Below are positions 42,448-49,167 of a DNA stretch of 49,167 nt, piece after piece. The notes under the pieces are model-generated. The model ran no database searches, was not told where the DNA came from, and worked only from the letters and a program-made list of their open reading frames with translations. How positions within the stretch are numbered: the first letter of the stretch is position 1; each line of letters begins with the position of its first letter. The position numbers and the translations under genes are program-made. Source of the stretch: Streptomyces alanosinicus (lineage in GTDB: Bacteria; Actinomycetota; Actinomycetes; Streptomycetales; Streptomycetaceae); assembly GCF_014650595.1 (NCBI RefSeq), contig NZ_BMVG01000050.1, positions 1 to 49,167 of the forward strand. The letters run 5' to 3'.

Positions 42448-44198
42448 GGCTCTGTCGAAGATCTTGTGACGACTGCGCGGTCATCGGCTGTGAAGGATGC
42501 GTTTGCGGAGAAGCGGTAGGTACGCGCGGCCGAAGCCCATGCGCTTGAGGAGCTTGGCTCTCGTGACGTGACCTTCGACCTGGCCCGAGCCCCAGGAAGT
42601 GGCGAAGGCGGCGGTGACGGCGTCGAGGTCGCGATGGAAGCCGTTGACCAGCGGTGCAGGGCGGGCAGGTCGTCGGCCTTGACCTGGTCCATCCAGGCGG
42701 GGAGGGCCTCGGCGTTCCGGTCTCGCATCATCGCGGCGAAGTCGCGGACGTGCCGGACGGTGAGGTCCAGGTGCGGACAGCCGGTGCGGATCTCCTTGAG
42801 CTCTGCAACGTCGGCCTCTGGGAGCCGGTCAGGGGTGGTCGTGATCCAGCGGACCACGCGCCGCGGCTTGGGAAGGGTCCTGACCGGGGGCAGGGGTGCG
42901 GATGGTGACTTCGGCAGCGGGCTGTGCGGCTTCTTGAACGGGCGGAAGTACCGGCGGACGCTCTGGACGTCGCCGATGAATCCCTGCCCTTGGATCTCGC
43001 GGTGGAGACGCGGGACGTCGTGGCAGCCCTCGCGCCAGCGTTGATGGAGATACGGCTTGTAGGGGTCGAGTTTCGAGGCCCGGTTGGTGGCCTTGACCAG
43101 CAGTTCCTCCAGGCTCTGGGCGCGGGCGAACCGGCGGACGGTGGAGTGGTCCAGCCGCAGTTCGCGCCGGATCGCGGCCAGGGACTTCCCCTCGGCGAGG
43201 CGCTGCTGGACGGCCTCGTAGCGTTCGGTGGTCCGGGCCACCAGCCTCCGGGGGCGGCCCAGGACGTCGAGCGTGCCATCGGGTGGGACGAAGTCAGGCT
43301 CCGGCTCCAACGACTCCGCCGTCATCAGGGTCGTCGGGGTCGGCTCCTGGATGTCGGGGGTCGGGGTGAGCGCGGCGTGGATGCAGGAGTGGTGGGCGCC
43401 GACGGTCTTCTCCACGGCTTCGGCAAGGTTGCGCCACAGATGCCAGCCGTCAGCGACCTGGAGGGCCTGCGGGGCCCGGTGCGGGCGCCTTCGGCGTAGG
43501 CGCCGGCCCGGTCGCGGCAGATCACCTCGATCTCGGGGTGACCGGCGAGCCAGGAGGCCAAGGGTTCGGCGTCCCGGCCGGGCAAGACGTCCACCGGGCG
43601 GCGGGCTTCCAGGTCCACCAGGAGGGTCGCGTAGGAGTCGCCCTTGCGGAGGGCGAAATCATCAACGCCCAGTACCCTGACCAGGCCGGACGGCGGGTCC
43701 GGAACGGTATGGAGCAGGCCCAGGAGCACGTCCTTGGCCACCGGTGTCCCCAGCAGCCCGGCCGGCCTGGCCCCGGGACGACCCGCAAGCACGAGTGCGA
43801 TCGACGACATCATCTGCCGTAATACCGGGGTGTATCGGGCGTGCAGCCGGGTCAGGCCCTCCACCTGCTCGGCGAAGGTCACAGCGGCACAGCGGGAGTT
43901 ACTGCACTTGAACCGCCGCACCACGAACTCGATCACTACCGGTGTCAGCCCGACCGGCGCATCCCGCAGCTTCCGCGTGTACCGGCCGTGCACCCGCCAG
44001 GACGGCATACCGCACCCCGGACACCGCGCTGGCAGCGCCCGGCACGACGTACGAAACGTGACCACCCCAGCGGCCCGCTCCACCGACTCCAGAACCACAC
44101 CGGCTAAATGCGGCAGCAACCGCCCCAAATCCCCTGAACCGCACACCCAGTTGATACCCAGTTCAGAGCGGCTTCGTCACAAGATCTTCGACAGAGCC
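42448..44198. mobile_element. ISL3-type insertion sequence
   Basis: A 1751-base element with perfect 25-base terminal inverted repeats (42448-42472 and 44174-44198), each starting GGCTCTGTCGAAGATC from the outside. It is flanked by GAATGACG on the left (42440-42447) and AAATGACG on the right (44199-44206), an 8-base target duplication with one change, as expected for ISL3. It carries one broken transposase gene on the minus strand. Confidence 0.88.
42481..44146 (-). pseudogene. ISL3-family transposase with frameshifts
   Basis: The N-terminal zinc-binding region reads CRALPARCPGCGMPSWRVHG, then CSNSRCAAVTF. The DDE domain has VRVLGVDDFALRKGDSYATL and EVICRDRAGAYAEGAR. A frameshift near 43460 moves the reading to VEKTVGAHHSCIHAAL, then a helix-turn-helix-like insertion with RRELRLDHSTVRRFARAQSL, and a second shift near 42650 before the end GQVEGHVTRAKLLKRMGFG. 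Two indels make it inactive, although the perfect terminal repeats show the element was active recently or can be moved by another copy. Confidence 0.82.
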
Positions 44199-44511
44199 AA
44201 ATGACGTGATCGTCCACACTTCCCCCAGCGCTAGAACAGGCCCCACCTGCGTTTTTCGCGGGGATGACGTCCACTCCGGCTTCCCTCGCGCGCGCGTGGC
44301 CATGCGGGGGAGTCGTCCAGCCTCTGGCCTTACAACACATGACACAACGAGGTGGACCGCCCCTCAGTGCCTGTGATGCCGGGTGCCGGGTGCCGGCCAC
44401 GCTCCGATGAGGTTGCCGTGCGTTGCAAAAACGGTCGACAGGCGGAGCCGCGAACCACTGTGATGGCTCGGACTGCCCGTCGCACGGAGCGGGCCGACCA
44501 CAGGAGTTGCT

Positions 44512-45366
44512 CTTGGTAGTCGCGAGAACTGCGGACACCCGCCCCCAGATCGATGGGGCGGTGGTCAGGCGCCTGGTCGACACTCAGTTCCCGCAGTGGG
44601 CGGGGCTGCCCCTGAAGCTGCTGAACCCCGCCGGCTCCGATCATGTGATCTAGCGGCTTGGCGAGGAGCTGTCCGTCCGGCTGCGCGCCTCGCCCCCCGC
44701 CTTCCCCTGGCCATCCCGGTACCGGTGGGGGTGGGGGTGGGTGACCCCGACTTCGGTTATCCATGGCCGTGGGCGGTGTCCCACTGGCTGGGCGGAGAGG
44801 TGGCGACCGTCGAGGCACTGGCCGACTCCTCCAGGGCGGCCGTTGAACTGGCTCAGTTCTTGGCCGCTCTGTAGCGGTTCGCACCCAAGGACATCCTCGC
44901 CGAGAACACCCGGGAAGACCTCACCGGCCGGCCGTTGTCCGACCGGGATGACGCGGCGCGGGTCGCCATCGCCAAGGTCGACGGCGTGTTCGAGGCGGCA
45001 GCAATGACCGAACTGTGGGACACGGCGCTGAGAGCCCCCGGATGGGACCGCTCTCCGGTGTGGTTTCACGGCGACTTCCACACCGGCAACCTACTGACCG
45101 CCGACGGACGCCTCAGCGCCGTCATCGACTTCGGCGGGCTTGGCATCGGTGACCCGGCCTGCGACATGGTGATCGCCTTCACCCTGATGTCGGCCGGCAG
45201 TCGAGCCGTCTTCCGCGATGCGCTCGGCGTGGACGACGCCACCTGGCTGCGAGGGCGTGGCTGGGCCCTGGCCACCGGCCTGAACGCCCACACCTCCTAC
45301 GCCGCCGTCAACCCCCGGGTCGCCGCGCAGACCACCCGGCAGATCAACCAAGCCCTCATCGGCTGA
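44512..45366 (+). pseudogene. Aminoglycoside phosphotransferase-family pseudogene
   Basis: An APH/choline kinase-fold protein in pieces. The N-terminal part reads VVRRLVDTQFPQWAGLPLKL then a TAG at 44651, then RLGEELSVRLR. After a shift come YPWPWAVSHWLGGEVATVEA and LAQFLAAL followed by a second TAG at about 44872. The C-terminal part from about 44876 is one frame and has the catalytic loop WFHGDFHTGNLL, the metal-binding AVIDFGGLGIGDPACD, and ends at 45366. Relatives include antibiotic phosphotransferases and many of unknown substrate. Two stops and a frameshift disable it. Confidence 0.8.
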
Positions 45367-45905
45367 CAACGGCAACACAATGAACGGAGCTGCCGCTGGG
45401 TGATCAAGCAGCAGGCCGGCTTGAGGAAGAAACGGGCGCGCGCACGAGAGCAGAGGGGCAGCGTGGTACCCGGTGCGGGCGAAGGCCAATGCAGTTGCTT
45501 TGACCCGGACCTGAGTACTCTCCCGCCCGTTCGAACTGCGCCAGGGAACGTCCGCCACGAGGATACTGGCAGTCGACGGAGCAAGCGCGCGTATGTCGCA
45601 GCAAACCCGCCCTGGTCTCACCCACGACGTCTCCTGTTGAAGGCCCCACCGGAGCCGTCGCCCGCCCGCGGCGCACGACTGCCCCGGCGGGGCACCGCAA
45701 GCCCGTCAGGACTACTGAAAAGCTATCGAGCCGACGCGCCCTCATCCCCAGAGCCCCAAACACCGTTGACCTATCGATCTCCTGGAGGGAAACCCCCGGG
45801 CGAGCGGTCTGGCGCGGGGATGTCTGGCCGGTCGTTCATGGCGCACTACTGGAGAACAGTCTGCGGTCGATGGGCGTGCTGGCAAGCCTTGGGGCCTCCT
45901 GGTCC
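45367..45905. other. Stretch without a convincing gene
   Basis: Frames are open on both strands, but none has a recognisable domain or ribosome binding site. Base composition is lower in GC at parts (for example near 45720-45780). It contains the 3' flank of the SH3-like gene. I see no clear hairpin or repeat. Confidence 0.4.
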
Positions 45906-46262
45906 CTACGCATTCCGCACATAGTCGTACGGGACCCAGCCCCACTTCCCCGTGTTGGCCCCGGTCAGCACCTTGCCGTAGTCCCAGCTGATGCCGTCCA
46001 GGGCAAGGCGGCAACGGGCGCTGAACTTCGTGCCCTTGTAAAGGATGCCCAACGAGGGAGAGTTGACGGCTCCGATCTTCGAACGGAGATTGATGGCCTT
46101 CCTGTCGACCTTCTCCGTCACAGGCTTGGGCAGGTTGCCGTGCCTCCTGGCGCAGAGGTCGGAGGACGTGGACGCCGAGGCGGCGGGAGCGGCCGCCGCC
46201 AGGCCGCCGAGGAGCGCGGCGGAGACCACTGCTGCCGCCGCGAAACGCCCTAGGGGATGCAT
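45906..46262 (-). CDS. Secreted SH3-like domain protein
   Basis: A 118-residue protein with a signal peptide (MHPLGRFAAAAVVSAALLGG, ending ASA near residue 30). The mature part contains a bacterial SH3 (SH3_3) pattern: KAINLRSKIGAVNSPSLGIL, YKGTKFSARCRLALDGISWD and YGKVLTGANTGKWGWVPYDY. Two cysteines may form a disulfide. Such domains bind cell wall peptides or are found in secreted wall-associated proteins. ATG 46262 has AGAGGTAAG upstream. Stand-alone gene. Confidence 0.82.
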   Translation of the reverse strand: MHPLGRFAAAAVVSAALLGGLAAAAPAASASTSSDLCARRHGNLPKPVTEKVDRKAINLRSKIGAVNSPSLGILYKGTKFSARCRLALDGISWDYGKVLTGANTGKWGWVPYDYVRNA

Positions 46263-46391
46263 GACTTACCTCTTTCGGTTACCGGAATGTGAGATGTGCT
46301 GTCGATCCATGAGGCATCCTAGGCATACATGATCTTGTTCCTGTCATCGCTTTGTCACATGTTCATGGCTCCGTCTCGCACCAGACCCCGC

Positions 46392-46793
46392 TCACAACGG
46401 AAACGGACCGCGGGAGGCGCCCAGTCGATGAACTATGAAGGCCTCGGCATAGGACCTTCGCCGTGCCGGGGCGTGGGTGACGTCGAGCGGTTGGTACGCC
46501 AGCGCGCGGGAGATGCCGAACTCCACCTCGTAGTACACCGCCCTGCTCGGGTGATCGAGCGGGAGCCACGTCCACGCAGCGTGCGCGTCATGGACGCGGG
46601 CGATGCGCACTGGCAGGAAGCGTCCGACGCCGTCCATCGCCTCTGACAGCCCGTCCGACACCTCATGGGCCTGTGCTGCTCTGAGCAACGGCCGCGCGGG
46701 TTCGGCGATGTTGTCCTGGTCCTGGTCGTGCTTTTCCTTGCCTCCATAGTGCTCCGCGTGGCCGGAGGCGACCCGATGAGTAGAAGGACTCAT
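46392..46793 (-). CDS. Hypothetical protein
   Basis: A minus-strand frame whose codons have almost exclusively G or C in the third position over the last 90 residues, a strong sign of coding. It contains FLPVRIARVHDAHAAWTWLP, then HPSRAVYYEVEFGISRALAY and RRRSYAEAFIVHRL. The true start is unclear: ATG 46793 lacks a good ribosome binding site, and ATG 46637 would give 81 residues, so the N-terminus may be missing. It overlaps no other convincing gene. I do not recognise the family. Confidence 0.4.
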   Translation of the reverse strand: MSPSTHRVASGHAEHYGGKEKHDQDQDNIAEPARPLLRAAQAHEVSDGLSEAMDGVGRFLPVRIARVHDAHAAWTWLPLDHPSRAVYYEVEFGISRALAYQPLDVTHAPARRRSYAEAFIVHRLGASRGPFPL

Positions 46794-46826
46794 GACGCCC
46801 ACCGACCTGCGAGGGAGGATCGGGGG

Positions 46827-47420
46827 GTGACGACGCCAAGGAAAACGAAGGCCCGGGTCAGGATGCTGCCGTTGGCGGTGATGGTTCTGCTGGCGGCGGG
46901 GTGCGGAACGCAGCGGGCAGGGAATGCCGCCGACGCGTACCGGCGTTCGCATCCGACGCCGACCGGCATCTCGACGCCGAGTACACCGGCGGACTTCCCC
47001 TGCCCCGGCGAGAGCCCCAAGCCGACGGCGCCCACAGCCGCCACTACACCCAGCTCAACCGCGCCGCCGACCGACCACTACGCCGAGAACCACGGCTTCA
47101 GAGTTCCCCTCCCTCTCCACGGCCAGAGCCGCTGCGACGGACTCACGGCTGTCGGACGTGTCAAGAGTGCACTCGAACCGCTGCGCCATCGCGGTGACTT
47201 CGCCCTGGACAGCGTCCGCAGCGCGCTCACCAGCCTCGGCTACTCCGCCGGGAAGGTGCAGGCGTACCAGGACGGCCCCTCCGGGGTCGGCTTCCTCATC
47301 GACATCGGCGCCTCTCCCTGGTGTGTGGAGGGCACGATGGGCAGTGACTCCACCGAGGCGGACGCCTTCGGCGGCTACCCCGACGGCACCGGCTGCGAGC
47401 CCCCGAGAGGCGGCCACTGA
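46827..47420 (+). CDS. Putative lipoprotein
   Basis: A 197-residue protein starting at GTG 46827 with GGGAGGA upstream. The N-terminus has a basic region, a hydrophobic core and a lipobox LLAAGCGT, so it should be lipidated at that Cys and anchored to the outer face of the membrane. A Pro/Thr-rich linker (PTPTGISTPSTPADFPCPGE, then TAATTPSSTAPPTD) leads to a compact domain of about 110 residues with FALDSVRSALTSLGYSAGKV and GVGFLIDIGASPWCVEGTMG. I do not recognise this domain. A strong hairpin follows. Confidence 0.78.
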   Translation: MTTPRKTKARVRMLPLAVMVLLAAGCGTQRAGNAADAYRRSHPTPTGISTPSTPADFPCPGESPKPTAPTAATTPSSTAPPTDHYAENHGFRVPLPLHGQSRCDGLTAVGRVKSALEPLRHRGDFALDSVRSALTSLGYSAGKVQAYQDGPSGVGFLIDIGASPWCVEGTMGSDSTEADAFGGYPDGTGCEPPRGGH

Positions 47421-47443
47421 CCACAACCGTCCCCGCCAGTGGT

Positions 47444-47473
47444 GTGTCTGAGGGTCGGCCGGCCCTCAGACAC
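47444..47473 (+). terminator. Hairpin terminator after the lipoprotein gene
   Basis: A perfect 11-base inverted repeat (GTGTCTGAGGG at 47444-47454 and its complement at 47463-47473) with an 8-base loop TCGGCCGG, 24 bases after the stop. Confidence 0.75.
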
Positions 47474-47645
47474 TCGGCAGTCACTCGCCGCCCCTGCTGG
47501 AGCGGGCCATGGATGATCTGCGAACGCAGTGCCGCAGCATCCTGCGGCATCGCGATGCCGCGAGCCGCATCACGGCTCCTCCTTCGGGCACCGCGGTGCA
47601 CTATGCCCTGCCCCCGGGACGGGTGGAAGCGGGCCACATCGTTGA

Positions 47646-48239
47646 TCATTCTGTTGGCCCTTTGCTCGGGGCCTCCAGAGCCAAGAGGGTCAAAGCCACT
47701 ACTTCCCTGATGGTTTCCGCGTAGTGGGCGTCATCCAACTCGCCTGCTTTGAGGTTGAAACATCTCTCAAGGGCGCCTACGACTTGCAACAACACATACG
47801 AATCGAAGCCCTCCAGATAGTCGAGCATCGATACGTCCATCGCCGCCTCGACCTCACGCGGCCTGATCTCCAACAGTTGTGCGAAGGTCGCGATGACTTC
47901 GTCCTGCACCTCACGCCCGCTCGGATTGAGCAGGGACCTCTGCTGGGACGCGAGGACCCAGAGGGCGTGGACCTCGGGCAGGACCTCCTGAGGCGTTCTG
48001 CCCGGAGCCCGTGTCGCAAGTATCTCGACCAGCGCGTCGACGGTGTCCCACGGCGGAAGCCGTGGTTCGGTGAAGGCATCGTGCAGACGCGTCCGTGAGA
48101 TCCGCTTCTGCAGCAGGCGGTGCATGGTCTCCAGGCTCGGCTGCCCCGCGATCAGGTGGAGCGCGTGAAGGGCGTCATTGAGATCCCGCAATCGGCCCGC
48201 CGGTAGAGACGGCTTCTTGAACTGCCCCGGCACGCCCAC
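47646..48239 (-). CDS. Regulator-like N-terminus fused to an ACP-like domain
   Basis: A 197-residue protein starting at GTG 48239 with AGGGGGACAGG upstream. Residues 15-95 (LRDLNDALHALHLIAGQPSL, then RISRTRLHDAFTEPRLPPWD) match an N-terminal helical module often found in streptomycete regulators and signalling proteins, probably helix-turn-helix-like. Residues 108-190 look like an acyl carrier domain: an initial helix EVQDEVIATFAQLLEI, then LEGFDSYVLLQVVGALERCF with Ser147 in the position of the phosphopantetheine serine, then a closing helix TIREVVALTLLALEA. I know of no named family with this pairing. It diverges from a small gene at 48294. It is 15 kb from the PKS, so a link is only possible. 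Confidence 0.65.
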   Translation of the reverse strand: MGVPGQFKKPSLPAGRLRDLNDALHALHLIAGQPSLETMHRLLQKRISRTRLHDAFTEPRLPPWDTVDALVEILATRAPGRTPQEVLPEVHALWVLASQQRSLLNPSGREVQDEVIATFAQLLEIRPREVEAAMDVSMLDYLEGFDSYVLLQVVGALERCFNLKAGELDDAHYAETIREVVALTLLALEAPSKGPTE

Positions 48240-48293
48240 CCTGTCCCCCTGTCCGGTTGCGTCGGCTGCTGTAGGAATTCGTCCGTACCGCCG

Positions 48294-48527
48294 ATGAGCG
48301 GGACGACAGTAGTACACATGAGCGTCACTCACATCCTGGCCGCCCTCGGAGGTATCAGTGTGATCCTCACGGCGGCATCCCGTCTCCCCAAAGCCGCCGC
48401 AGGCGTTCTCCGTGCCTGTGTCGGCTTTGTTCACGCCGTCCACGAGCTACGGGCCGCCTGGCGTCAAACCGACTCTGAAACCGGCCTGACGAACCAGCAG
48501 TCGCCTGCTCCACCGGACGGGCCCTAA
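48294..48527 (+). CDS. Small protein with hydrophobic N-terminal helix
   Basis: A 77-residue frame (ATG 48294, or 69 residues from ATG 48318). It contains VTHILAALGGISVILTAASR, a likely membrane helix, followed by an amphipathic stretch LPKAAAGVLRACVGFVHAVH and a polar tail. No ribosome binding site of note. It diverges from the ACP-fusion gene across 54 bases, so the two may be co-regulated. Family unknown. Confidence 0.5.
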   Translation: MSGTTVVHMSVTHILAALGGISVILTAASRLPKAAAGVLRACVGFVHAVHELRAAWRQTDSETGLTNQQSPAPPDGP

Positions 48528-48532
48528 GCCGG

Positions 48533-48742
48533 TCATACCAGGGACGCTACCGCGTGCCCCTGGACCCCGCCCAGCGGGGCAACCTCCGCACGGGACTGAG
48601 CGGCGGCCGCATCGTCCCCCGTAGGCACCAGTATGTCGTCCACCATCCGCTTCAACGTCCCCGCGACGTACCGCTCCACGGTGCGCTGGGACACCGCTAG
48701 CGCTGTGACCGCATAAGTTCGCTGTGCTGGTGGTCGTGACAA
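48533..48742 (-). pseudogene. Possible Tpg-like terminal protein remnant
   Basis: A minus-strand frame contains YAVTALAVSQRTVERYVAGT, then LKR, which resembles the helix-turn-helix of Tpg proteins that cap linear Streptomyces replicons (usual pattern VSQRTVERYV). It is followed by unrelated residues and no other Tpg part. The match is short, so this is tentative. Confidence 0.35.
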
Positions 48743-48928
48743 TTGGTTGATCGCGCAGCTGGTGCAGGCCGACGAGGACACCGTCCGGACGTGATTCACT
48801 GGTTCAACGCGATCGGCCCGGCCTGCCTCAACCCTCAGTGGGCCGCATGGCGTCCCAGCCTGCTCAAGCCTGGCGACGAGGACTTCGTCATCCAGGCGGC
48901 CACCACCCGAACTGCCGAACCTGACTAG
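48743..48928 (+). pseudogene. IS630-type transposase fragment
   Basis: Reads LVQADEDTVR and, after a one-base shift, DVIHWFNAIGPACLNPQWAA, then LLKPGDEDFVIQAATTR. This matches the N-terminal helix-turn-helix and linker of an IS630-family transposase of a different subgroup from the one at 34842-40446. Only about 60 residues remain. Confidence 0.55.
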
Positions 48929-48929
48929 T

Positions 48930-49167
48930 AGGACTCCGTTAGGTTTGTCTTGATCTTGGTGTGGCCATGCTGGGCAGAGGTTGGTGGCAAGTGGTGCAGA
49001 TGCCGGTCCAGCAGTTCAGCAGGCCCTGGAGGGCGTCGAGAATCTGGTAGAGGGTGAGTCCGGTGTGTCGGCTTTTGGGGCCAGCCGCTGCTCGGTGAGG
49101 AAGGCACGGGCGGCGGTGACCAGGATGACGTGGTGATGCCAGCCCGGCCAGGAGCGGCCTTCGAAGT
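48930..49167 (-). pseudogene. IS701-type transposase 3' fragment at the window edge
   Basis: On the minus strand, from the window edge: FEGRSWPGWHHHVILVTAAR, then AFLTEQRLAPKA, and, after a frameshift, LTLYQILDALQGLLNCWTGI. This is the C-terminal end of an IS701-family transposase. It continues beyond the window, so its full state cannot be judged, but the frameshift suggests decay. Confidence 0.6.

Noticed and set aside
8026..45366. Sequencing errors as the cause of the many frameshifts
   Set aside because: The biosynthetic genes and the twice-spliced frames in the same window are error-free, and the broken genes also carry deletions and nonsense changes, so genuine decay is more likely. 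Resequencing would settle single cases.
45400..45924. Open frame of 174 codons on the plus strand
   Set aside because: Basic, low-complexity translation, no ribosome binding site, no domain.
1..49167. CRISPR arrays, tRNA or rRNA genes
   Set aside because: No regularly spaced repeats, cloverleaf-like tRNA pattern or rRNA-like stretch was noticed on reading both strands; a tRNA/CRISPR search would confirm.

Overview
The window looks like Streptomyces or a close actinomycete. It has high GC with strong third-position GC bias, GTG starts, GGAGG-type ribosome binding sites, and streptomycete families (PucR, MarR, MAB_1171c, AfsA-type hotdog, SpoIIE-type phosphatase). The many broken genes and insertion-sequence remnants, plus a possible telomere-terminal-protein (Tpg) fragment near the right edge, suggest accessory DNA in a chromosome arm or a large plasmid.

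Layout. (1) 1-3.6 kb: decayed DNA with a broken CGNR zinc-finger regulator, IS5- and IS110-type transposase fragments, and two small intact secreted-peptide genes. (2) 3.65-7.84 kb: amino acid permease and LysA-like decarboxylase, divergent from a PucR-type regulator. (3) 8.0-10.4 kb: a PAS-GAF-PP2C-HATPase signalling gene broken by several frameshifts. (4) 10.9-13.9 kb: small XRE and LuxR regulators, a hypothetical protein, an ImmA/IrrE peptidase and a MAB_1171c-type membrane protein. (5) 14.2-32.5 kb: a biosynthetic gene cluster. The minus-strand operon (24.9 to 18.7 kb) encodes acyl/aryl ligase, SDR, free ACP, AfsA-like hotdog, methyltransferase, HAD phosphatase and aldehyde dehydrogenase. 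A second minus-strand operon (18.2 to 14.2 kb) encodes an MFS exporter, a YCII protein, a vanillyl-alcohol-oxidase-type flavoenzyme and a degenerate PfkB protein, divergent from a MarR regulator. The plus strand carries adenosine kinase, a collapsed metF, an orsellinate-type iterative PKS (KS-AT-TH-ACP, no KR), an acyl-CoA carboxylase beta subunit and an accE-like gene with an amber stop.

(6) 32.5-34.6 kb: IS701 remnant, four-EF-hand protein, secreted protein. (7) 34.84-40.45 kb: an IS630-type element whose transposase gene is split by a group II intron, whose own reverse-transcriptase gene is split at the YADD motif by a second group II intron. This is a nested twintron; removing both introns restores both reading frames exactly. 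(8) 40.5-49.2 kb: histidine phosphatase beside an IS630 relic, broken istB, broken hypothetical and phosphotransferase genes, an ISL3-type element with perfect terminal repeats, secreted SH3 protein, lipoprotein, a protein joining a regulator-like N-terminus to an ACP-like C-terminus, and transposase remnants.

How the cluster may work (inference): the PKS makes an orsellinate-like tetraketide from malonyl units. The methyltransferase alkylates it; adenosine kinase recycles adenosine from S-adenosylhomocysteine. The flavin oxidase and aldehyde dehydrogenase could oxidise a ring methyl para to a hydroxyl. The ligase, ACP, SDR, AfsA-like hotdog and phosphatase resemble the steps for joining a beta-ketoacyl thioester to dihydroxyacetone phosphate, as in gamma-butyrolactone assembly. 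I do not recognise this gene combination from any characterised cluster.
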